Shown: positions 1 through 6,662 of the stretch, piece after piece
Numbering within the stretch: position 1 is the stretch's first letter
Layout of the letters: each line of letters starts with the position of its first letter
Source: Actinomycetales bacterium
GTDB lineage: Bacteria; Actinomycetota; Actinomycetes; Actinomycetales; Cellulomonadaceae
Assembly: GCA_012514835.1 (NCBI GenBank)
Contig: JAAYZM010000521.1
Span: 1-11,420 of the forward strand
Length of the DNA: 11,420 nucleotides
Direction of reading: 5' to 3'
Notes under the pieces: generated by a model
What the model saw: only the letters and a program-made list of their open reading frames with translations
Database searches by the model: none
What the model was told of the DNA's origin: nothing
Made by a program: the position numbers and the translations under genes

Positions 1-206
1 CCCGCGCCGCTCGCGAGGTTGCGCGCCTTGACCGAGCCGCGGTGCGTCGTGACGCGTGCGATGCCGCGCTCGGCGTCCCACGTGAAGGCGACCGGCACCA
101 CGTGGGGAGTCCCGTCCTCGCGCAGCGTGGTGAGCGTCGCGAGGTGGCGGTCCCGCACGAACTCGAGCTGGGCGTCGGTCAGGACGTGCGGTGCGTGGGA
201 GGTCAT
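1..206 (-). CDS. PPOX-class (pyridoxamine 5'-phosphate oxidase-like) oxidoreductase, N-terminal part only
   Basis: Sixty-eight codons are visible before the gene leaves the window, so the C-terminal half or more is missing. The start is the ATG at 206-204, whose last two bases lie in the TGA of the upstream gltS remnant (ATGA overlap); no clear Shine-Dalgarno is seen, which suggests coupling to upstream translation. Visible features are an N-terminal helix (LTDAQLEFVRDRHLATL), a strand pair with EDGTPHVVPVAFTWD at about residues 30-45, and a segment ending RGSVKARNLASG at about 56-67. This matches the start of the split-barrel flavin/F420-binding fold, in particular the Rv1155-like 'PPOX class F420-dependent' group, where the KxRNL segment lies near the cofactor phosphate. 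The fold assignment is good; the cofactor (FMN or F420) and substrate are inferred only. It lies downstream of a dead transporter gene and has no obvious link to the division genes. Confidence 0.75.
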   Translation of the reverse strand, partial: MTSHAPHVLTDAQLEFVRDRHLATLTTLREDGTPHVVPVAFTWDAERGIARVTTHRGSVKARNLASGA

Positions 207-876
207 GAGACGGCGGCGTCGCGCGACCTGCCGCGGCGCACGCCCCAGACGATGAGCAGGACGGTCATCACGGCGCTGATGATCGCGAAGGTCAGCGAGC
301 CGATCGCCATGATGATGGGGACCGAGAGCGCCGTCAGGAGGCCTCCGCCGAGGATCGGCTCGTACGTGAGCTGCTTGTAGCCGTACGAGGTCGCGGCCTG
401 CGACTGGCGCTTCGGGTCCGCCATGTCCGCGAGCACGAAGCCCGTCGCGACGTTGCCCTGCGACTGGCCGAAGTCGGCGAGCGAGTGCTCGAGCCAGTTC
501 CGGCGGTGGATGCGCGGGCCGAGCACGAGCATGCCGAACACGCTCCACCCCACGCCGATCACCGTGAGCACGACGACGGCGGGGACGTTGGAGCCGATCG
601 TGGCGAGAGACATCGTGCCGATGGCCGCCACGATGAGCATGTCGAGCGCGAAGCCCGAGATGCCGTCGACGGCCCGCGCGTGCCCGTGAGCGCGCCGAGC
701 ACCTGCGGGCCGAGGAGCAGCATCGCGAACCCGCCGATCACGGCAGTGGGGATGTACAGGCGCTGCAGCACCGCGACGCGCCGCCGCACGAGCCACGCGA
801 CGAAGATGACGAGGGCGAGAACGACGAGGGCGAGGCCCACGACCTGCGGCTCGGTGTACCTGGCGATCAGCACCAC
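203..876 (-). pseudogene. gltS: Sodium/glutamate symporter (GltS family) remnant: internal deletion plus frameshift
   Basis: Two pieces of one transporter lie in different frames. The first starts at GTG 876 or, with better spacing, GTG 873 (AAGGAG at 884-879, 5 nt before it). It encodes a membrane segment and then LQRLYIPTAVIGGFAMLLL, typical of the GltS amino end. At about 680-690 similarity stops in this frame, which closes near 559. The second piece, in the frame ending at TGA 205-203, resumes with RAVDGISGFALDM, ADFGQSQGNVATGFVLADM and YEPILGGGLLTALSVP, matching the carboxy-terminal half of GltS proteins. Family members have about 400 residues or more; the two pieces add up to about 220, so roughly half of the protein, including the central helices, is missing and the join is out of frame. 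The product cannot be a working symporter. A misassembly or sequencing error that removed DNA would look the same. Family assignment rests on recognised motifs. Confidence 0.75.
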
Positions 877-886
877 GGCTCCTTCG

Positions 887-914
887 ACTCAGGTGGTCAC
901 GCTCAGGTGGTCAG
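887..914. repeat. 14-bp tandem repeat between dnaE and the gltS remnant
   Basis: CTCAGGTGGTCA occurs at 888-899 and again at 902-913, giving two units of 14 bp in tandem. The copies fill almost all of the 39-bp gap between the dnaE stop (918-916) and the gltS start. They do not form a hairpin with each other because they are direct repeats. Their role is unknown; a slippage duplication or a paired protein-binding site are both possible. Confidence 0.8.
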
Positions 915-915
915 C

Positions 916-3900
916 TCAGACGAGGCAACCCGGGCCGAGCAACGCCTTGAGGTCCCCGAACAACGCGCTCGAGCGCTGCACGCGCAGCGAGTCTTGCAGA
1001 CGCAGCACCGTCGCGCGGCCGGGACCGGTCACCCGCACCTGGACCTCCGTGCCACCCGGGTGCGTCGAGAGGACCTCGCGAAGCTGCTCGACGACGTCGG
1101 CCGTGCAGCGGGCCTCGGGCACCTGGAGCTGCACGGGTGCGTCGGGGGTGAGCGACGTGTCCGGGATCGACACCTCGATGGCCTGGAGCTCCACGGAGTC
1201 GTCACGCTTGCGGATCCGGCCCCGCACCACGGCCACCTGGTCCTCGACGAGCATCGAGGAGAACGTCTGGTAGACCTCGCCGAAGAACAGGACCTCGACG
1301 GCGCCGCTCATGTCCTCGAGCGAGATCTTCGCCCACGGGTTGCCCGCCTTCGAGAAGCGTCGCTCGACCGAGGAGACGAGGCCAGCGACCGTGACCTGGG
1401 ATCCGTCGGCGCGCGGAGGCTCGTCCGCCACGAGGTTCGCGACGGTCACCTCGGCGGCTTGCGAGAGCACGTGCTCGAGGCCCGAGAGCGGGTGGTCGGA
1501 GACGTACAGCCCGAGCATCTCGCGCTCGAACGCGAGGCGCTGCTTCTTGTCCCAGTCCGGCACGTCCGGCACGAGGACGCTCACGCCGCCCGCGAGGCCG
1601 TCGTCGTCCCCCAGCCCCACGTCCGCGAAGAGGTCGAACTGGCCCTCCGCCTCCTTGCGCTTGACGCCCACCACGGAGTCGACGGCCTGCTCGTGGATGA
1701 GCATGAGGGCGCGGCGCGAGTGCCCGAGCGAGTCGAACGCCCCCGCCTTGATGAGCGACTCGATGGTCCGCTTGTTGCAGACGACGGCGGGCACCTTGTC
1801 GAGGAAGTCCGTGAAGTCCGTGAACTCGCCCTTCTCCTCGCGGGTCTTGACGATCTCCGCGACCACGTTCGCGCCCACGTTGCGGATCGCCCCGAGGCCG
1901 AAGCGGATGTCGTCCCCCACGGCCGCGAAGTTGCCCACCGAGGAGTTCATGTCCGGCGGGAGCACCGTGATGCCCATGTGGCGGCACTCGGCCAGGTACA
2001 GCGCCGACTTGTCCTTGTCGTCGCGCACCGACGTGAGCAGTGCGGCCATGTACTCGGTCGGGTGGTTCGCCTTGAGGTAGCCCGTCCAGTAGGACACCAT
2101 CCCGTACGCCGCCGAGTGGGCCTTGTTGAACGCGTAGCCCGCGAACGGCACCAGGACGTCCCACACGGCCTGGATCGCCTTGTCGGAGTAGCCCCGTTCG
2201 CGGCAGCCCGCCTGGAAGGGCACGAACTCCTTGTCGAGGATCTCCTTCTTCTTCTTGCCCATCGCGCGGCGCAGCAGGTCGGCCTGGCCGAGCGTGTAGC
2301 CCGCGAGGATCTGCGCGGCCTTCTGCACCTGCTCCTGGTAGATGACCAGGCCGTACGTCTCGTCGAGGACCTCCGCGAGAGGCTCGGCGAGCTCGGGGTG
2401 GATCGGGGTGTTGTCCTGGAGCCCGTTCTTGCGCAGCGCGTAGTTGGTGTGCGAGTTCACGCCCATGGGCCCCGGGCGGTACAGCGCGATGACGGCGGAG
2501 ATGTCGCCGAAGTTGTCCGGTCGCAGCTGACGCAGGAGCGAGCGCATCGGCCCGCCGTCGAGCTGGAACACGCCGAGCGTGTCGCCACGCCCCAGCAGCT
2601 CGTAGGTGGGCTTGTCGTCGAGGTCGAGGTCCTCGAGGACGACGGGCTCCTTGCCGTTCGCGACGATGTTCTCGAGCGCGTCGTCGAGCACCGTGAGGTT
2701 GCGCAGGCCCAGGAAGTCCATCTTGAGCAGGCCCAGCGACTCCGAGGTCGGCTGGTCGAACTGCGTGATGATCGCGCCGTCCTGGGGGCGACGCATGATC
2801 GGGATGATGTCGATGAGCGGCTCGCTCGACATGATCACGCCCGCCGCGTGGACGCCCCACTGACGCTTCAGGCCCTCGATGCCGCGTGCGAGCTCGACCA
2901 CCCGCTGGGCATCGGCGTCGGCCTCGTGCACCGTGCGGAACTCCGCCGCCTCGCTGTAGCGCTCGTCGCTCGGGTCGAAGATCCCCGACAGGGAGATGTC
3001 CTTGCCCATGACGGCCGGGGGCATCGCCTTCGTGAGCTTCTCCCCCATCGCGAAGGGGAAGCCGAGCAGCCGGCTCGAGTCCTTGAGCGCTTGCTTGGCC
3101 TTGATGGTGCCGAACGTCACGATCTGCGCGACGCGGTCCTCGCCGTACTTCTCCGTGACGTACCGGATGACCTCACCGCGCCGACGCTCGTCGAAGTCCA
3201 CGTCGACGTCCGGCCAGGACACGCGCTCGGGGTTGAGGAAGCGCTCGAAGATCAGGCCGTGCTCGAGCGGGTCGAGGTCCGTGATGCCCATGGCGTACGA
3301 CGCCATCGAGCCCGCCGCGCTGCCGCGACCCGGACCCACGCGGATGCCCACGCTCCGGGCCCACCCGATGAAGTCCGCGACCACGAGGAAGTACCCCGCG
3401 AATCCGAGCTCGGTGATGACGCCCGTCTCGTAGTCCGACTGCTTGCGGACGTCGTCAGGGATGCCCTGCGGGTAGCGGCGCCGCAACCCGTTCTCGACCT
3501 CCTTGACGAACCAGGACTGCTCGTCCTCGCCCGGAGGCACGTCGAAGCGCGGCATGAAGTTCGCGCCGTCGGCCATCGTGCGGAACGTGACCTCGCACTG
3601 CTCGGCCACGAGGAGCGTGTTGTCGCACGCCTCGGGCAGCTCGCTCCACACGCGGCGCATCTCGGCCGCGCTCTTGACGTAGTAGCCGTCCCCGTCGAAC
3701 TTGAAGCGGTCCGGGTCCGTGAGCGTGGTGCCCGAGTTGATGGACAGCAGCGCCTCTTGCGAGCTCGCGTCCTCCTTGCGCACGTAGTGCAGGTCGTTCG
3801 TCGCGAGCAAGGGCGCGTCGATCGCCTTGGCGAGCCGGAGCAGATCCTCGCGCGTGCGCCGCTCGATGGCGAGCTCGTGGTCCATGAGCTCGACGTAGAA

Positions 3901-4470
3901 GAACTCCTTGCCGAAGATGTCCTGCAGCTCCCCGGCGGCCCGCAGCGCCTCGTCCCACTGCCCGAGCTGCAACCGCGTCTGCACCTCGCCCGAGGGGCAG
4001 CCCGTCGAGGCGATGAGCCCCTCGGAGTACGTCGAGAGCAGCTCGCGGTCCATGCGCGGCCACTTGCCCATCTGGCCGTCGAGCGACGCGAGGGAGCTCG
4101 CCCGGAACAGGTTGTGCATCCCCTGCGTGGTGCGGGCCCACATGGTCAGGTGGGTGTACGCACCGCCCGCCGAGACGTCGTCGGACCGCTGGTGCTCCTC
4201 GCCCCAGCGCACGCGCGTGCGGTCGTGCCGGCTCGTGCCCGGGGTGACGTACGCCTCGACACCGATGATCGGCTTGATGCCGTGGTCGATCGCCTTCTTC
4301 CAGAAGTCGAACGCGCCGAACAGGTAGCCGTGGTCCGTGGTCGCCATGGCGCTCTGGCCCACGCGCTGGGTCTCCGCGAAGAGGTCGTCCAGCCGCGCCG
4401 CGCCGTCGAGCATCGAGTACTCGGTGTGCACGTGGAGGTGGACGAAGTCTGATCCTCCCGCGCTAGCCAT
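916..4470 (-). CDS. dnaE: DNA polymerase III subunit alpha, DnaE1 type
   Basis: Replicative DNA polymerase catalytic subunit, 1184 residues, the length I recall for M. tuberculosis DnaE1. The PHP domain (about 1-280) keeps all nine metal ligands expected of the proofreading exonuclease in mycobacterial DnaE1: H13, H15, D22, H47, E72, H107, C158, D226 and H228. The polymerase core has GPGRGSAAGS (379-388), PDVDVDF with catalytic D421 and D423, the third aspartate D585 in KMDFLGLR, YRPGPMG (664-670) and FNKAHSAAYG (781-790). A QFDLF clamp-binding motif lies at 944-948, and an OB-fold at about 1005-1095. The start is the ATG giving MASAGGSDFVHLHVHTEYS; the frame is open far upstream, but that part overlaps rluD and looks like nothing. 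It follows the rluD stop by 32 bp. No Shine-Dalgarno precedes the ATG, while a TACACT box 8 nt before it suggests a leaderless transcript. Assignment is certain; the start is likely. Confidence 0.97.
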   Translation of the reverse strand: MASAGGSDFVHLHVHTEYSMLDGAARLDDLFAETQRVGQSAMATTDHGYLFGAFDFWKKAIDHGIKPIIGVEAYVTPGTSRHDRTRVRWGEEHQRSDDVSAGGAYTHLTMWARTTQGMHNLFRASSLASLDGQMGKWPRMDRELLSTYSEGLIASTGCPSGEVQTRLQLGQWDEALRAAGELQDIFGKEFFYVELMDHELAIERRTREDLLRLAKAIDAPLLATNDLHYVRKEDASSQEALLSINSGTTLTDPDRFKFDGDGYYVKSAAEMRRVWSELPEACDNTLLVAEQCEVTFRTMADGANFMPRFDVPPGEDEQSWFVKEVENGLRRRYPQGIPDDVRKQSDYETGVITELGFAGYFLVVADFIGWARSVGIRVGPGRGSAAGSMASYAMGITDLDPLEHGLIFERFLNPERVSWPDVDVDFDERRRGEVIRYVTEKYGEDRVAQIVTFGTIKAKQALKDSSRLLGFPFAMGEKLTKAMPPAVMGKDISLSGIFDPSDERYSEAAEFRTVHEADADAQRVVELARGIEGLKRQWGVHAAGVIMSSEPLIDIIPIMRRPQDGAIITQFDQPTSESLGLLKMDFLGLRNLTVLDDALENIVANGKEPVVLEDLDLDDKPTYELLGRGDTLGVFQLDGGPMRSLLRQLRPDNFGDISAVIALYRPGPMGVNSHTNYALRKNGLQDNTPIHPELAEPLAEVLDETYGLVIYQEQVQKAAQILAGYTLGQADLLRRAMGKKKKEILDKEFVPFQAGCRERGYSDKAIQAVWDVLVPFAGYAFNKAHSAAYGMVSYWTGYLKANHPTEYMAALLTSVRDDKDKSALYLAECRHMGITVLPPDMNSSVGNFAAVGDDIRFGLGAIRNVGANVVAEIVKTREEKGEFTDFTDFLDKVPAVVCNKRTIESLIKAGAFDSLGHSRRALMLIHEQAVDSVVGVKRKEAEGQFDLFADVGLGDDDGLAGGVSVLVPDVPDWDKKQRLAFEREMLGLYVSDHPLSGLEHVLSQAAEVTVANLVADEPPRADGSQVTVAGLVSSVERRFSKAGNPWAKISLEDMSGAVEVLFFGEVYQTFSSMLVEDQVAVVRGRIRKRDDSVELQAIEVSIPDTSLTPDAPVQLQVPEARCTADVVEQLREVLSTHPGGTEVQVRVTGPGRATVLRLQDSLRVQRSSALFGDLKALLGPGCLV

Positions 4471-4477
4471 GGCCACG

Positions 4478-4483
4478 AGTGTA
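4478..4483 (-). promoter_or_regulatory. Candidate -10 box (TACACT) for a leaderless dnaE transcript
   Basis: TACACT fits the actinobacterial TAnnnT -10 pattern and its last base lies 8 nt before the A of the dnaE ATG, so transcription would begin at or next to the start codon. The gene has no Shine-Dalgarno, which fits leaderless translation, common in actinobacteria. No good -35 hexamer is seen 17-18 nt upstream (CTGAGG/GCTGAG). A single six-base match is weak evidence. Confidence 0.4.
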
Positions 4484-4502
4484 GGCCGGATTCGGGGGTG
4501 CC

Positions 4503-5423
4503 TCAGCGAGCCTCGCCGAGCGCCTCGAGCGCCCGCGCGAGATCGTCCGGGTAGGTGCTCGAGTACTCCACCCGGTCCCCCGTCGCGGGGTGGTCGAAGC
4601 CGAGGCGCATGGCGTGCAACCACTGGCGACGCAGGCCCAGGCGTGCCGACAGCGTCGGGTCCGCCCCGTACATCGAGTCGCCCGCGCACGGGTGGCGCAG
4701 GGCCGCGAAGTGCACCCGGATCTGGTGGGTGCGGCCCGTCTCGAGGTGCACCTCGACGAGGGACGCCGCGGGGAACATCTCGAGCACCTCGTAGTGGGTC
4801 ACGCTCGGCTTGCCGCCCGCGACCACGGCGAACTTGAAGTCCGCGCTCGGGTGCCGGCCGATCGGGGCGTCGATCGTCCCGACCGTGGGCTCCGGGTGGC
4901 CCTGGACCACCGCGTGGTAGATCTTGTCGACCGTGCGCTCCTTGAACGCCCGCTTGAGGACCGTGTAGGCCCGCTCCGACTTCGCGACCACCATGAGCCC
5001 CGAGGTGCCCGCGTCGAGGCGGTGGACGATCCCCTGCCGTTCCGCCGGGCCCGACGTCGCGACGCGGAACCCGCTCGCCGCGAGCGCACCGACCACGGTA
5101 GGCCCAGCCCACCCCGGCGACGGGTGCGCCGCGACGCCCACGGGCTTGTCGACCACCACGAGCTCGTCGTCGTCGTGCACGATCCGCATGCCCGGTACCG
5201 GCTCCGGGGGCGGGGCGGCCACGGGCGCCTCGTCGAGGTCGACCTCGAGCCACGCGCCGGGCACGAGACGGTCGGACTTGCCCACCACCGCGCCGTCGAG
5301 CCACACCTTGCCCGCCGCCGCGAGCTCCGCGGTGCGCGTCCGGGACAGCCCGAGCAGCCGGGCCAGTCCTGCGTCGACGCGTTCGCCCGCGAGCCCGTCG
5401 GGGACGGGCAGCTGCTTCGTCAC
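4503..5423 (-). CDS. RluA/RluD-family pseudouridine synthase
   Basis: Converts uridine to pseudouridine in RNA; RluD-type enzymes act on 23S rRNA. The 306-residue protein has an N-terminal S4 RNA-binding domain (about 13-60, with ERVDAGLARLLGLSRTRT and a GKVWLDG turn). The catalytic domain begins near 80 (DDDELVVVDKPVGVAAHPSPG). The signature HRLDAGTSGLMVVAK starts at 134, with catalytic aspartate D137, and LETGRTHQIRVH lies at 228-239 near the active site. The start is GTG 5423-5421, sharing GTGA with the lspA stop, a 4-bp overlap typical of translational coupling. The lspA-rluD-dnaE order recurs in actinobacteria (M. tuberculosis Rv1539-Rv1540 precede dnaE1). The family is certain; the exact target uridines are not shown by sequence, so I leave the symbol empty although 'rluD-like' is fair. 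Confidence 0.93.
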   Translation of the reverse strand: MTKQLPVPDGLAGERVDAGLARLLGLSRTRTAELAAAGKVWLDGAVVGKSDRLVPGAWLEVDLDEAPVAAPPPEPVPGMRIVHDDDELVVVDKPVGVAAHPSPGWAGPTVVGALAASGFRVATSGPAERQGIVHRLDAGTSGLMVVAKSERAYTVLKRAFKERTVDKIYHAVVQGHPEPTVGTIDAPIGRHPSADFKFAVVAGGKPSVTHYEVLEMFPAASLVEVHLETGRTHQIRVHFAALRHPCAGDSMYGADPTLSARLGLRRQWLHAMRLGFDHPATGDRVEYSSTYPDDLARALEALGEAR

Positions 5424-6049
5424 GGAGTGGTGTCGGGCTCGGGGGCGGAGGCGGCCGGGTCATCCTCGGACGCGCGCGCGGCCTCGGCAGCATGGTCCTG
5501 CTCGCGCGTGCCGTCGAGCCGGATCCCCCGGACGCTGAGGATCATGATGAGGCCCGCCGCGCCGACGATCGCGATGTCCGCGACGTTGCCCACGAACCAC
5601 CCGAAGTAGTCGATGAAATCGACCACGTGCCCGCGCGCGACGCCGGGCTCGCGGAAGAACCTGTCGACGAGGTTGCCGAGCGCGCCCCCGAGCAGCAGGC
5701 CGAGGGCGAGGGCCCAGCCCCGCGAGCCGAGCTTGCGCGCCGAGCGGACGACGACGGCCGTGACGACGACGGCGACGATCGTGAGGACCCACGTCATCCC
5801 GGTGCCGAAGGACAGCGCGGCCCCCGGGTTGAACACGAGGGTGAGCTGTATCCACTCGCCGAGGAGCGGGCGCCACTCGCCCACCGTGAGGTTCGCGAGC
5901 GCCCACTCCTTGCTGAGCTGGTCCGCCACGAGGACGGCCACGGCGAGCACCGCGAACGCAGTGACGAGGCGACGGTTGCGGGGGGCGGTCGGCGGAGCGG
6001 CCACGGGGTCGGGAGCGGTCTCTGGTTCGGGTGTCGCGGGGTTCGTCAT
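5420..6049 (-). CDS. lspA: Lipoprotein signal peptidase (signal peptidase II)
   Basis: Inner-membrane aspartyl protease that removes signal peptides from diacylglyceryl-modified prolipoproteins. From ATG 6049 it has 209 residues. A proline-rich cytoplasmic tail (1-25) precedes four hydrophobic segments, at about 28-46, 70-101, 112-128 and 154-172. Family motifs are ADQLSKEWAL (42-51), FNPGAALSFG (73-82), GNLVDRFF (125-132), VVDFIDYF (142-149) and GNVADIAI (154-161); the catalytic pair is probably D144 and D158. The charged C-terminal tail of about 35 residues is disordered-looking. A longer version starting at GTG 6079 would overlap the upstream zinc-finger gene; I prefer the ATG, 13 bp after that gene's stop, though neither start has a convincing Shine-Dalgarno. 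Its stop overlaps the rluD start. Confidence 0.95.
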   Translation of the reverse strand: MTNPATPEPETAPDPVAAPPTAPRNRRLVTAFAVLAVAVLVADQLSKEWALANLTVGEWRPLLGEWIQLTLVFNPGAALSFGTGMTWVLTIVAVVVTAVVVRSARKLGSRGWALALGLLLGGALGNLVDRFFREPGVARGHVVDFIDYFGWFVGNVADIAIVGAAGLIMILSVRGIRLDGTREQDHAAEAARASEDDPAASAPEPDTTP

Positions 6050-6062
6050 CGCAGGTCGCGGG

Positions 6063-6518
6063 TCAGCGACGCTCCTCACGCTGCTTGCACTCGACGCACA
6101 GGGTCGCGCGGGGGAACGCCATGACGCGCGCCTTGCCGATCGGCTTGCCGCACGACTCGCACGTACCGAAGGTCCCCGCGCTGATCCGTTCGAGCGCGTG
6201 GACGGACTGGTCGAGCATGTCGCGCGTGTTGTTCACGAGGGTGAGCTCTTGCTCGCGCTCGAGCGCGGACGAGCCGTAGTCGGCCTGGTCGTCCCCCGCA
6301 CCGTCGCCGGAGTTGCGCAGCAGCTCGGAGAGCTCCGCATCGGCCGCGGCGAGCTCGGCGCGCAGGCGGGCGATCTCCTCGAGGAGCTCGGCACCGACCT
6401 CACGGACCTCTTTCGCGGTCCAGGGCTTCTCGCCCTCACGCACGGGGAGGCTGCGTGCTGCCTTGGCAAGATCGCCCAGCTCCGGCAGCGCCTCGCCGGT
6501 CTTCTCGTTGACTGTCAC
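6063..6518 (-). CDS. DksA/TraR-type C4 zinc-finger protein
   Basis: Probable RNA-polymerase-binding regulator of the DksA/TraR family, 151 residues. A largely helical, coiled-coil-like region (about 35-67 and 84-113) precedes a C4 zinc finger with C120, C123, C141 and C144 (CESCGKPIG ... CVEC). The segment between the helices reads DDQADYGSSA (76-85), aligning with the DxxDxA tip of E. coli DksA but with glycine at the alanine position (D77, D80, G82). The GTG start at 6518-6516 was chosen because AGGAGAGG (6532-6525) lies 6 nt before it and a good promoter lies just upstream; the open frame extends further but through terminator and promoter DNA. It heads the lspA-rluD-dnaE unit and matches the S. 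coelicolor gene between divIVA and lspA (SCO2075 as I recall). Its targets and ppGpp response are unknown. Confidence 0.88.
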   Translation of the reverse strand: MTVNEKTGEALPELGDLAKAARSLPVREGEKPWTAKEVREVGAELLEEIARLRAELAAADAELSELLRNSGDGAGDDQADYGSSALEREQELTLVNNTRDMLDQSVHALERISAGTFGTCESCGKPIGKARVMAFPRATLCVECKQREERR

Positions 6519-6524
6519 GTCACG

Positions 6525-6532
6525 CCTCTCCT
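6525..6532 (-). promoter_or_regulatory. Shine-Dalgarno of the DksA/TraR-like gene
   Basis: AGGAGAGG is followed by a 6-nt spacer and GTG 6518. It decides the start of the zinc-finger gene, because the upstream in-frame candidates lie in promoter and terminator DNA. Confidence 0.75.
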
Positions 6533-6545
6533 GGTGGGTCAAGCG

Positions 6546-6574
6546 AGAGTAGACGCCCACGTGCGCAGACACAA
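6546..6574 (-). promoter_or_regulatory. Promoter for the dksA-like/lspA/rluD/dnaE unit
   Basis: The -35 box TTGTGT (6574-6569) and the -10 box TACTCT (6551-6546) are separated by exactly 17 bp, as expected for a housekeeping sigma (HrdB/SigA) promoter. The start of transcription would be near 6539, leaving a leader of about 20 nt with the Shine-Dalgarno. The -10 fits TAnnnT; the -35 matches TTGaca in its first three positions and one more. It lies directly downstream of the divIVA terminator hairpin. Confidence 0.65.
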
Positions 6575-6606
6575 CATGGCACGCCGAATCTGCTCCCCGA
6601 GAACGG

Positions 6607-6644
6607 CGACGTGCCGCCACCCCTGCGGGGGTGACGGCACGTCG
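6607..6644 (-). terminator. Rho-independent-type terminator hairpin after divIVA
   Basis: The arms 6607-6623 and 6628-6644 pair over 17 bp with a TGCG loop and one mismatched or G-U position (6617 with 6634). It starts 18 nt after the divIVA stop codon. No T-run follows, as is common for actinobacterial terminators. Its symmetry could also stop transcription from the other side. It separates the dcw unit from the following promoter at 6574-6546. Confidence 0.8.
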
Positions 6645-6662
6645 TGGGTCGGTGCGGCGGCG

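Noticed and set aside
680..700. Programmed ribosomal frameshift joining the two gltS pieces
   Set aside because: The central half of the transporter is absent, so a frameshift would not restore a full protein, and no slippery heptamer with a stimulatory structure is apparent at the join.
907..4452. Open plus-strand frame of 1181 codons opposite dnaE
   Set aside because: It mirrors dnaE almost exactly, is dominated by Arg, Val, Leu, His and Asp/Glu as expected of an antisense frame in GC-rich coding DNA, and has no recognisable domain. dnaE on the other strand is certain.
4471..5493. In-frame upstream extension of dnaE through rluD (1525 codons in all)
   Set aside because: The extra part lies in a shifted frame over the well-conserved rluD gene and is Arg/Gly/Pro-rich without motifs. 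DnaE homologues begin at the MASxxGSDFVHLH region.
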